From a halophilic archaeon J07HX64 (GTDB lineage: Archaea > Halobacteriota > Halobacteria > Halobacteriales > Haloarculaceae), in NCBI GenBank assembly GCA_000416085.1, contig KE356579.1, forward strand, positions 56,945 through 63,702: 6,758 nucleotides of DNA, read 5' to 3'. Position 1 is the stretch's first letter. Each line of letters opens with the position of its first letter. Below the pieces are notes generated by a model, which was given only the letters and a program-made list of their open reading frames with translations, was not told where the DNA came from and did no database searches. Made by a program: the position numbers and the translations under genes. Below, piece after piece: positions 1 to 5,742 of the stretch.

Positions 1-537
1 CAGCACGACCCGGGTGTCGACACCGCTGTGTGCGTCCGTGACCCGCTCGCGCGCCTCCACACGGAGCGTCTCGAGATCGTCCCCGAGTTGCTGGCACCGC
101 CGGTCGAGCTCCGCAACCCGGCCACCGCTCCCGCCGGGGCTCTGTGTGTCGCTGTCACGCTCGGCGCCGGCCACACGCCGACGCTCGACCCGTGCCGCCC
201 GGAGCGCGAGGGCGGTCTCCGCAACCGGGTTCGTCGTCGCGAGGTGACACCAGACCACACCACGTCGGTCACGGACCGTCACCGGTGGCAGTGCGGCCTC
301 GAGGTCGACCCGCTGGCCCGGGTGGAGCAGTTCGTCGACCCCCAGAAACGCCGCATCGGTCTCGCGGAGCCGTCCGGCGAGGCGGTCGACCAACCCCGGT
401 GGGAGATTGTACCGGCCGTGTTCCGGCCCGTCAACGGTCAGCGCCGCCGCCGGTTCGTGCCCCAGCGCGGCGACTGTCGCCTCGAACCACCCGGGGACAG
501 GGCCGGTACGCGAGGCCAGAAACGCCGTGTCTGTCAT
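1..537 (-). CDS. HflX-type GTPase, N-terminal part (3' end beyond window)
   Basis: This reading frame is open for 179 codons from the ATG at 537-535 to the left edge, so the gene is partial. I recognise the layout of the HflX GTPase N-terminal domain. Residues 43-57 match the helix that follows the glycine-rich element, although the usual glycines are mostly gone. Residues 60-90 (TDAAFLGVDELLHPGQ, then DLEAALPPVTVRDR) match the 'vvDdeLsPsQ..nLE..l...V.DRT' block. Residues 104-121 match the 'A.T.EAKLQVELA' helix, and residues 140-165 (AELDRRCQQLGDDLETLR) match the 'E.DRR...L..EL..v' coiled-coil linker. The fragment ends at 'TRVVL', just where the P-loop strand of the G domain would begin. HflX proteins are ribosome-associated GTPases that in bacteria split stalled ribosomes. 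The canonical GPGETQLE motif is replaced by GGSGGRVAEL, so this is likely a divergent paralogue. No Shine-Dalgarno is evident at usual spacing; a weak TATA-like GATACC lies about 28 bases upstream. The G domain is unseen, so the family call is by homology of pattern only. Confidence 0.75.
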   Translation of the reverse strand, partial: MTDTAFLASRTGPVPGWFEATVAALGHEPAAALTVDGPEHGRYNLPPGLVDRLAGRLRETDAAFLGVDELLHPGQRVDLEAALPPVTVRDRRGVVWCHLATTNPVAETALALRAARVERRRVAGAERDSDTQSPGGSGGRVAELDRRCQQLGDDLETLRVEARERVTDAHSGVDTRVVL

Positions 538-541
538 CACT

Positions 542-554
542 CCCACGTAGTGGG
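542..554. repeat. Short perfect palindrome upstream of the HflX-like start
   Basis: CCCAC-GTA-GTGGG is a perfect 5-base inverted repeat with a 3-base spacer, 5-17 bases upstream of the minus-strand ATG at 537. It sits between the weak TATA-like element and the start codon, so a bound protein could block initiation. A stem this short can arise by chance in GC-rich DNA. Confidence 0.3.
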
Positions 555-596
555 TCCTCCGGTATCAGCCCTGGCTTACCCCTGCACTCACCACAC

Positions 597-609
597 CACA
601 GGTCCTGTG
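597..609. repeat. 13-base palindrome in the divergent intergenic region
   Basis: CACAGG-T-CCTGTG is a perfect 6-base inverted repeat around one central base. It is the strongest dyad in the 172 bases between the divergent HflX-like and methyltransferase genes. The half-site recurs as ACACAGG at 673-679, next to the methyltransferase TATA element. It could be an operator for either gene. This is seen directly in the sequence; the function is inferred. Confidence 0.35.
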
Positions 610-679
610 TGGGTGCCGACCGTCGGGCCGCCCGTCTCGCGTGGGGTATCGGGACGCCCTGTCCGCCGGAGGACACAGG

Positions 680-688
680 CCTCTTAGA
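680..688 (+). promoter_or_regulatory. TATA-like promoter element of the first methyltransferase
   Basis: CCTCTTAGA is the AT-richest stretch upstream of the GTG at 710, and its centre is about 26 bases before it. That is the spacing expected for a leaderless haloarchaeal transcript starting at or next to the start codon, and it supports GTG 710 over the upstream ATG at 641. Confidence 0.5.
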
Positions 689-709
689 GTTCGAGCGCCT
701 ACGAACACT

Positions 710-1318
710 GTGACTAGCATTCTCTCGAACCCGGACAGGCGGAAGGTCGACGCCAGCGACGATACCAAGTTCTACCGGTCACCACGGTTCGTGACACACG
801 CCGACGACCCGTTTCTGGCACGGCTGACACAGCTGTACGCGTCGGTGGTCGACCCCGGTGACCGTGTGTTCGACGCGATGGGTTCCTGGCGGTCGTTCCT
901 GCCGGAGCACGAGTTCGACCGCGTGGTCGGTCACGGGCTCAACGAGGCCGAACTCGAGGCGAACGATAGCCTCGACGAGTGGTTCCGGCAGGATTTCAAC
1001 AGTGACCAGTCGCTCCCGCTGGAGACAGACAGCTTCGATATGGTCTGCTGTGCCCTGTCCGTCCAGTATCTACAGTATCCCGCAAGGCTCTTTTCGGAGT
1101 TCGATCGCGTGCTCGACGACGGCGGGGCGGTCGTTGTGAGCTTCACCAACAGGATGTTTCCGACGAAGGCGGTCCGCGCCTGGCGAAAACGGACGATGGA
1201 CGACCGGGCGGCGCTCGTGGAGCGCTATCTCGCGGCCGGCGGGCTCTCCTCGACGAGACGGGTGACCGAACAGCCCGGCTCGGACCCGTTCTACGCTGTT
1301 GTCGGTCGGGCGCGCTGA
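710..1318 (+). CDS. Class I SAM-dependent methyltransferase (DxMxSWxSxLP type)
   Basis: The product is predicted to have 202 residues and a Rossmann-like methyltransferase fold. The motif I region at residues 53-65 reads VFDAMGSWRSFLP instead of GxGxG. It is followed by GHGLNEAELEAN (74-85), a QDFN acidic-loop segment (94-97), LPLETDSFDMVCCALSVQYL (102-121), and the post-motif DRVLDDGG (132-139) with SFTNRMFPTKAVRAW (144-158). This is the signature of a family I know from bacteria and haloarchaea with 'DLMSSWxSHLP' and 'SNRMFPTKA'; its substrate is not established. I chose GTG 710 because the TATA element lies about 26 bases upstream. An ATG at 641 is in frame, but it lies upstream of that promoter and would add basic residues untypical of haloarchaeal proteins. 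The gene is divergent from the HflX-like gene. The small-molecule or protein target cannot be read from the sequence. Confidence 0.85.
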   Translation: MTSILSNPDRRKVDASDDTKFYRSPRFVTHADDPFLARLTQLYASVVDPGDRVFDAMGSWRSFLPEHEFDRVVGHGLNEAELEANDSLDEWFRQDFNSDQSLPLETDSFDMVCCALSVQYLQYPARLFSEFDRVLDDGGAVVVSFTNRMFPTKAVRAWRKRTMDDRAALVERYLAAGGLSSTRRVTEQPGSDPFYAVVGRAR

Positions 1319-1364
1319 GCAACGCGACCCCGCACAGACCGGCAGTTGGCCACCCGACAGGGAG

Positions 1365-1373
1365 CAATTGATG
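1365..1373 (+). promoter_or_regulatory. Possible weak promoter element before the DUF4864-like gene
   Basis: CAATTGATG is the only AT-rich block in the 84 bases between the stop at 1318 and the ATG at 1403. Its centre is about 35 bases from the ATG, which would leave a leader of about 8 bases. It is a weaker match than the other TATA elements here. Read-through from the methyltransferase gene is an equally good alternative. Confidence 0.25.
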
Positions 1374-1402
1374 TGCCCGGACGCCCAAGAAACAGTACTC
1401 AC

Positions 1403-1804
1403 ATGCACGGTGACTATCCGATCGACGACTGTCCGACACCGGACCCCTCGTACAGCCCCGCCGAGGTGGTCTCGATACAGCTCGACGGGTTGGCGACGAA
1501 CAACGACCCGGTCGAGAACGCGGGCATCGGGACGGCGTACAACTTCGCGTCGCCGGGGAACCGGCGGGCAACGGGCCCGTTCAACCGGTTCGTCCGTATG
1601 GTGAAAGGCCCGCAGTACGCACCGATGGTCGACCACGTCGAGGCGACCACCGGCCCGATGGAGCGGTCCGGCACCAGCGCCGAACAGCGCGTCACACTCA
1701 CCGGCCCGGATGGCCGGACGGTCACGTACGCGTTCGGTCTCTCCGAACAGTCGGGCGGCGAGCTCGAGGGCTGCTGGCTCACCAACCGCGTCATGCTCGA
1801 TTAG
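1403..1804 (+). CDS. DUF4864 domain-containing protein
   Basis: The product has 133 residues and is acidic, with no signal peptide or membrane segment, so it is probably cytoplasmic. The core runs from about residue 16 to 75: a helix with IQLDGLATNNDPVENAGI, then AYNFASPGNRRATGPFNRF, then VRMVKGPQYAPMVDH. This order, QL-x-AL...ND...GI...FASP.N....GP..RF..M....Y.P, is what I know of the DUF4864 family, whose fold resembles small alpha+beta NTF2-like proteins and whose function is unknown. The second half (about 76-133) is beta-rich, ending in WLTNRVMLD, and would complete the sheet. The ATG at 1403 is preferred over the in-frame ATG at 1346, which would add residues from the intergenic region with no family resemblance. 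No Shine-Dalgarno is visible. The family call rests on motif recall and no role is assigned. Confidence 0.75.
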   Translation: MHGDYPIDDCPTPDPSYSPAEVVSIQLDGLATNNDPVENAGIGTAYNFASPGNRRATGPFNRFVRMVKGPQYAPMVDHVEATTGPMERSGTSAEQRVTLTGPDGRTVTYAFGLSEQSGGELEGCWLTNRVMLD

Positions 1805-1828
1805 GACCGTTCGACGCGGCAGGTGACG

Positions 1829-1837
1829 ACGTTTTGT
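1829..1837 (+). promoter_or_regulatory. TATA-like promoter element of the SDR gene
   Basis: ACGTTTTGT is centred about 27 bases before the ATG at 1860, inside the 55-base gap after the DUF4864-like gene. The spacing and the lack of a Shine-Dalgarno fit a leaderless transcript for the reductase. Confidence 0.55.
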
Positions 1838-1859
1838 CCCTCCGGCCCCACCGGCAGGT

Positions 1860-2804
1860 ATGGGGACACAGCCGGAGACACTCGCTGGTGTGGCGGATAT
1901 CGACTGCACGGGACGGCAGGCGCTGGTCACGGGGTCGACCAGCGGTATCGGCCGTGCCGCGGCGCTCGCGCTGGGGCGACTCGGTGCCGATGTCGTCGTC
2001 CACGGCCGGGACGAACAGGCCGGCAGCGCGGTTGTCGAGGAGCTCTCCCGGACCGGCGCCGACGCGAGCTTTTTTCGGGCGGACTTCACCGACAGCGATG
2101 CCGTCCGGGAGCTCGCTGCGGCCGTTCGCGCCGAAACCGACGGGCTTGACCTGCTCGTGAACAACGCCGGTGCGCTGTTCCGTAACGGGGGGTTGACCGA
2201 CCGCGGCGTCGGGCGGACCTTCCACGTCAACCACCTCTCGCCGTACCTGCTGACCACGCGATTGCTCGACCATCTCGAACCGGACGCCCGAGTCGTCACG
2301 ACCGCGTCGGCGGCACACACCGGGGCCGAACTCTCACTGGACCGTGTTCGGGGCGAGGACGGCCTGACAGGGCTGGGGGCGTACAGCCACTCGAAGCTGG
2401 CGAACGTGCTGTTCGCGGCGGAACTGGCCCGGCGATTCGAGACGACCGGGCGCGATATCACGTCGAACAGTGTCCATCCGGGTGCGATTCCGGGCACCGG
2501 GTTCGGTCGGTTCCTCCCCGGACCGCTACCGGGGCTGCTCCGGCGACTCGAGGCTGTCCCCGGGGTGACCTCCGTCGCCGACGGGGCCGCCGAACTCCTG
2601 TTCGTCGGTGTCTCGCCGCGGGTCGAAGGGGTCTCCGGGCGGTACTTTGCGGACCAGCGCTCACAGTCACCGTCCAGGGCTGCCCGCGACAAGGCGGCCG
2701 CCCGCCGACTCTGGCGGGAGAGCGCAGCCATGCTCGATATCGAGGTCCCACTCCCGACGGACGGGGACACCGCGGATGACCGGACCGCACCGGCCGATTC
2801 CTGA
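1860..2804 (+). CDS. Short-chain dehydrogenase/reductase (NADP-type, retinol dehydrogenase-like)
   Basis: The product has 314 residues and is a classical SDR NAD(P)-dependent oxidoreductase. The cofactor loop is TGSTSGIG (24-31). The Arg at 50 after the second strand (VVVHGRD) favours NADP(H) over NAD(H). An acidic residue, D75, sits in the adenine-site strand (RADFTD), and NNAG is at 101-104. The full catalytic tetrad is visible: Asn124, Ser150, Tyr175 and Lys179 (YSHSK). NSVHPGAIPG follows the active site, as in the retinol dehydrogenase/WWOX-like branch, and that branch's length (about 300) matches. The C-terminal 20 or so residues are Asp-rich and probably disordered. These enzymes reduce carbonyls or oxidise alcohols on lipids or small molecules; the substrate cannot be deduced. 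The start is fixed by the TATA element about 27 bases upstream. No neighbour suggests a pathway. Confidence 0.92.
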   Translation: MGTQPETLAGVADIDCTGRQALVTGSTSGIGRAAALALGRLGADVVVHGRDEQAGSAVVEELSRTGADASFFRADFTDSDAVRELAAAVRAETDGLDLLVNNAGALFRNGGLTDRGVGRTFHVNHLSPYLLTTRLLDHLEPDARVVTTASAAHTGAELSLDRVRGEDGLTGLGAYSHSKLANVLFAAELARRFETTGRDITSNSVHPGAIPGTGFGRFLPGPLPGLLRRLEAVPGVTSVADGAAELLFVGVSPRVEGVSGRYFADQRSQSPSRAARDKAAARRLWRESAAMLDIEVPLPTDGDTADDRTAPADS

Positions 2805-2874
2805 TCCCCCTGGCCGCAACCGTCGCGGTCCGGTCGGACACCGCCGACCGTGTGAATCGGTACCACATGTCGAC

Positions 2875-2886
2875 AAAAGTTTATTT
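2875..2886 (+). promoter_or_regulatory. Strong TATA/BRE promoter element of the second methyltransferase
   Basis: AAAAGTTTATTT is the best TATA-like sequence in the window, with an A-rich stretch where the TFB-recognition element would be. The core TTTATT is centred 27 bases before the ATG at 2910. It lies inside the longest possible reading frame of the methyltransferase (which could open at 2852 or 2867), so those two upstream ATGs would not be on the transcript. Confidence 0.65.
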
Positions 2887-2932
2887 CGGCGGCGGCCCGT
2901 GTGGTGGACATGGCGGGTTCCGACCCCGAGAG

Positions 2933-3691
2933 GTGGCACAGTATCCGGACACCGGTCGCAGGTTGGGGACCGACCCGTACGGGCGGGCGATCCGGGATCA
3001 CCACCACGGCGAGCAGGCGGACCCGCTGTACGATGTCGACGGGGGTCGGCGCCGGGACCACCCGATAGCGGAGTTTTACTTCGGGGCGTTCCGGGCCGAG
3101 AGTGACGCCGGCGCGTGGCTGGCGGAGCAGTTGGCGGGACCGTTGCTGGACCTGGGGGCAGGTGCGGGCCGGCACGCGCTGTACTTCCAGCGGGAGTTCG
3201 AGACTGTCGCGGTCGACCGCAGCGCACACCTCGTCGACCTGATGGGCGACCGCGGTGTCGAGGACACACGGGAGGTGAGCATGTTCAGTCTGCGCGAGGC
3301 GTTCGGGCGCGACCGGTTCCGCTCGGTGCTGTCGGTCGGCACGCAGCTGTGTCTCGCAGGGTCGATGCAGGGGCTTCGGCGCCTGCTCTGTGATCTCGCG
3401 TACGTCACGACAGCCGACGGGAGGGCGGTCGTCGACTCGTACGACCCGTCGGTGGCCACAACGGCGGACACGTTCGGGTTCCGGCCGGACCCGACACCGG
3501 GGCTGGCCTACCGCGTCTATCACTACGAGTACGGCGAGGACACCGGACCGGAGTTGCTGTTCAGGCTGTTCAGCCCCGACCGTCTGCGCGAGGCCGCCGC
3601 CGGGACCGGGTGGCGGGTCTCGGTGCGCCGGCACGGCCCCTCCGGGGGCAGCCAGTACCGGGCGGTGTTGCGAAAGCGGGGTGCCGGGTGA
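2933..3691 (+). CDS. Class I SAM-dependent methyltransferase; start uncertain, possibly frameshifted
   Basis: From GTG 2933 the product is 252 residues. SAM-binding motif I is LLDLGAGAGRH (71-81), the ribose-binding acidic residue is Asp95 at the end of the second strand (VAVDRS), and later strands include SVLSVGTQL and GRAVVDSYDP. An N-terminal segment with YPDTGRRLGTDPYGRAIRDH and HPIAEFYFGAF precedes the fold. The substrate is unknown. The start is a puzzle. ATGs at 2852 and 2867 are in frame but lie upstream of the TATA box at 2875-2886. The ATG at 2910 is perfectly spaced from that box, but its frame (MAGSDPERW...) is shifted by one base and hits a stop at 3066-3068. Joining MAGSDPERW to AQYPDTG needs a -1 shift near 2936. 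GTG 2933 is the only in-frame start downstream of the promoter, overlapped by GAGAGG. It is transcribed on its own; the HEAT gene follows after 154 bases. Confidence 0.8.
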   Translation: MAQYPDTGRRLGTDPYGRAIRDHHHGEQADPLYDVDGGRRRDHPIAEFYFGAFRAESDAGAWLAEQLAGPLLDLGAGAGRHALYFQREFETVAVDRSAHLVDLMGDRGVEDTREVSMFSLREAFGRDRFRSVLSVGTQLCLAGSMQGLRRLLCDLAYVTTADGRAVVDSYDPSVATTADTFGFRPDPTPGLAYRVYHYEYGEDTGPELLFRLFSPDRLREAAAGTGWRVSVRRHGPSGGSQYRAVLRKRGAG

Positions 3692-3813
3692 TACTGCCAG
3701 CGGCACGCACACGGCGAGTCGGGGTCCGGGGGTGAAACCGGCTGACAGACGACCGCTCAGCGAGCCTGGTGTGTGAGAGTGTCTGTTCGGCAGTGTGAGC
3801 CGTATCAGGGCCA

Positions 3814-3823
3814 GTTTTTTTAC
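3814..3823 (+). promoter_or_regulatory. T-tract: promoter of the HEAT-repeat gene and possible terminator
   Basis: GTTTTTTTAC contains seven consecutive T residues, the longest T-run in the window. It is centred about 27 bases before the ATG at 3846, which fits a TATA element. Oligo-T on the coding strand is also the archaeal intrinsic termination signal, so transcripts of the methyltransferase ending at 3691 may stop here. Confidence 0.55.
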
Positions 3824-3845
3824 ACACCCCGGATGAAGACCGGGT

Positions 3846-4601
3846 ATGAGCACGGACAGGGCCAACCCGGAGGCGCGGGTCGAGGAGCTCGCGGCGCTGT
3901 CGCCCGCAGAGCAGCGGGCGCGAACAGAGGAGTTCCCGCCACTGCTGGGCGCGGAGCGCCCCGAGGTGCGACGGCGCGCGGCGGCGGCCGTGGCGGAACT
4001 GGCGGCGGTCCACCCCGGCGCGGCGACCGGGCTGGCCGACCCACTAACCGGGCGACTGGACGACGACGCACCGGCAGTTGCGGAGCACGCCGCCCGTGCG
4101 CTCGGTGAGATAGCCCGGGGGTCGCCGGCAGCCATCCTCGGTGCGACCGGGCCGCTCTGTGACACGCTCGACCACCCCGAACCGGGTGTTCGCGCCGGGG
4201 CTGCCTACGCGCTGGGTGCGATGGCGACCGCACCGGACGGTCTCGACGACGAGGCCGTCGGGACGCTGCTCGGGCAGCTCCAGGCCGAGAACCCGGCGGT
4301 CCGCCGGCAGATGGCGTTCGTACTCGCCGGGGTGGCCGCCGAGAGCCCGGCGGCGCTCCGTCCGCGTCTCCGGGCCGTCGCCGGCGGTATCGCGGACAGT
4401 GACCCCACCGTCCGTCGGAATCTCATGAGCGCGCTCAAGCAACTCGACGCGGTGTTCCCCGATGTCGTCGGGACCGACCCGGACGCAGACACCACGGGTG
4501 TCGACACCGGCGCGCTCCGGGGGCTGGCCACCGACGACACCGCACCGGCGGTGCTCCGGCAGGCCGCCCGGGACGCACTCGCCCCATCCAGTGAACTGTG
4601 A
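3846..4601 (+). CDS. HEAT-repeat protein
   Basis: The product has 251 residues, is Ala-rich and acidic, and is probably cytoplasmic. It consists of tandem helical-hairpin repeats of roughly 33-38 residues, at about 28-60, 61-98, 99-133, 134-170 and 171-208, with a degenerate last unit at 218-248. The repeat signature is visible as P-x-V-R/A with following alanines: PEVRRRAAAAVAEL (39-52), PAVAEHAARALGEI (76-89), PGVRAGAAYALGAM (113-126), PAVRRQMAFVLAGV (150-163) and PTVRRNLMSALKQL (187-200). HEAT arrays are scaffolds for protein or nucleic-acid binding; no catalytic domain is present, so a specific partner cannot be given. A linker rich in Asp and Thr (about 209-217) precedes the last repeat. 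The start follows the T-tract promoter at leaderless spacing. The gene is convergent with the phosphatase, whose 3' end is 93 bases away. A phycocyanin-lyase-like HEAT protein is the usual automatic name, but there is no reason to assign that activity here. Confidence 0.88.
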   Translation: MSTDRANPEARVEELAALSPAEQRARTEEFPPLLGAERPEVRRRAAAAVAELAAVHPGAATGLADPLTGRLDDDAPAVAEHAARALGEIARGSPAAILGATGPLCDTLDHPEPGVRAGAAYALGAMATAPDGLDDEAVGTLLGQLQAENPAVRRQMAFVLAGVAAESPAALRPRLRAVAGGIADSDPTVRRNLMSALKQLDAVFPDVVGTDPDADTTGVDTGALRGLATDDTAPAVLRQAARDALAPSSEL

Positions 4602-4627
4602 CCGCGGCAGACAACACCGACCCGTCT

Positions 4628-4642
4628 GGTGTCGCGAACACC
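4628..4642. repeat. Small inverted repeat in the convergent intergenic region
   Basis: GGTGT-CGCGA-ACACC can form a 5-base-pair hairpin with a 5-base loop, 27 bases past the HEAT-repeat stop. No T-run follows on either strand, so it is a poor intrinsic terminator; it may affect the RNA 3' end or be chance. The rest of the 93-base gap shows nothing else convincing. Confidence 0.2.
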
Positions 4643-4694
4643 CGGGTAGGGCAGATGGGCCGGTCCCGATATGACCCACAGCTCTGGGGTGGCA

Positions 4695-5741
4695 CTACAG
4701 ACTGTCTGTGTCGCGGACGATAGTCGGGTCGTTCCCGAGCGGATCCGCGTCTGTCCGGTACGTCCGGTCGGGGAACCCGGTTGCCGGCGACCGGTCGAGA
4801 CCGCTGTTCCGGCAGAGAATCAGCGAGAGGTTGTCCGCTCCGCCGCGACGGTTCGCGAGGTCGACGAGCCGGTCGGTGGCAGTCGACAGTGACCCGGTCT
4901 CGAGCACGATATCGCGTATCTCGTCGTCGGTGACCGACCGCTCGAGTATCTCGGCCTCGACCGCCGCGGGGTCGTCGGCGTTCTGGTAGCGCTCGTGGAG
5001 CGCCGGGGCGTCGGTGTACGCGTCGACGAGTCCGTCGCTCGTGAACACGAGGGTGTCGTCCCCGAACAGACGGGCGTGGCTGGTTTCGACCTGGACGGTG
5101 CTCGCAGCGGGGTCCTCGTCGGCTGTGCCGCCGAGCGCCCGCGTGACACGGTTGCTCTGTGGGTGGACCTGTGCCTCGATATCGTCGATCTGGCCCTGCT
5201 GGCGGAGGCGCTCGACAATCGAGTGGTCCCGGGTGAGGTGGCTCACAGCCCTGCTGTCGGCCCGGGTCGGGTGGCTGTTGACGACGTACAGCCGGCTGTC
5301 ACCGACCCAGGCGTAGTAGAGTCGGGTCCCAACCGTGACCCCAACGACGACCGTCGTGTACGCGTCTCCGAGGCCGAGTTCGCCGATGCGCTGGAGCAGA
5401 CGGGTGTGGGTACTCCGGACTACTGTCTCGATACGCGCCAGCATCCAGTCGGTCTCGCCGGAGGGGAGCTCGGCGCTCCTGGCCCGTCCCTCCTCGAAAC
5501 TCCGCAGGTCCCAGAGTGTCTGTGTGAGTCGCTGTGCGATCTCGACACTGGCGATGTGAGAGGCCACATCACCCGCGTTCTCACCGCCGGCACCGTCGGC
5601 GAGCACGAACACCCCGGCGCCACGACACCTGTCGAGGTGGCCGTCCTCGAGCAGATTGACCGCGACGTTGTCCTCGTTTATTTTCCCCTGTGCCCGCCGT
5701 CGTGCACCAACGTCCAGCCCGGTCTCGTAGACGAGTGTCAT
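4695..5741 (-). CDS. PP2C-family Ser/Thr protein phosphatase
   Basis: The product has 348 residues. It is a metal-dependent (PPM) phosphatase expected to remove phosphate from Ser/Thr, most likely reversing the kinase encoded immediately upstream. Motifs in order: GKINEDN (19-25, metal-binding Glu/Asp), VFVLADGAGG (44-53, Asp49 and Gly50 of the DGxGG metal site), AYTTVVVGV (127-135), YYAWVGDSRLYVV (142-154), LTRDHSIVERL (169-179), NRVTRALGG (197-205), LVFTSDGLVDAYTD (231-244, metal ligand Asp236) and GGADNLSLI (300-308, metal ligand Asp303). All core metal ligands are present, so it should be active. A tail of about 40 residues (309-348) follows the domain and carries several Thr next to acidic residues. 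The ATG at 5741 is one base past the kinase stop (TGA 5745-5743), with GAGGGGG 9 bases ahead. The frame is open further upstream, but that part overlaps the kinase gene and is not phosphatase-like. Confidence 0.93.
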   Translation of the reverse strand: MTLVYETGLDVGARRRAQGKINEDNVAVNLLEDGHLDRCRGAGVFVLADGAGGENAGDVASHIASVEIAQRLTQTLWDLRSFEEGRARSAELPSGETDWMLARIETVVRSTHTRLLQRIGELGLGDAYTTVVVGVTVGTRLYYAWVGDSRLYVVNSHPTRADSRAVSHLTRDHSIVERLRQQGQIDDIEAQVHPQSNRVTRALGGTADEDPAASTVQVETSHARLFGDDTLVFTSDGLVDAYTDAPALHERYQNADDPAAVEAEILERSVTDDEIRDIVLETGSLSTATDRLVDLANRRGGADNLSLILCRNSGLDRSPATGFPDRTYRTDADPLGNDPTIVRDTDSL

Positions 5742-5742
5742 C

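Noticed and set aside
28..687. A 219-codon forward frame over the left end
   Set aside because: It is Arg/Pro-rich with no recognisable motif, and it is antisense to the minus-strand frame that matches HflX and is open to the window edge.
641..709. Upstream ATG extension of the first methyltransferase
   Set aside because: It lies upstream of the TATA-like element at 680-688, adds a basic non-homologous stretch, and the family signature starts well after GTG 710.
3833..3835. ATG just before the HEAT-repeat start as an alternative start
   Set aside because: It is in another frame, gives a Gly/Arg-rich sequence without HEAT pattern, and is too close to the TATA element.
1070..4165. A 1031-codon open frame on the minus strand antisense to five genes
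   Set aside because: The translation is low-complexity (Arg, Pro, Ser, Ala), with no domain pattern. The sense-strand genes have clear motifs and promoters. Long antisense frames are expected opposite GC-rich haloarchaeal genes with few AT-rich stops.
4674..4690. Possible hairpin ACCCACAG/CTCTGGGGT near the phosphatase 3' end
   Set aside because: Pairing needs a bulge and leaves a 2-base loop, with no T-run on either strand, so it is not a supportable terminator.
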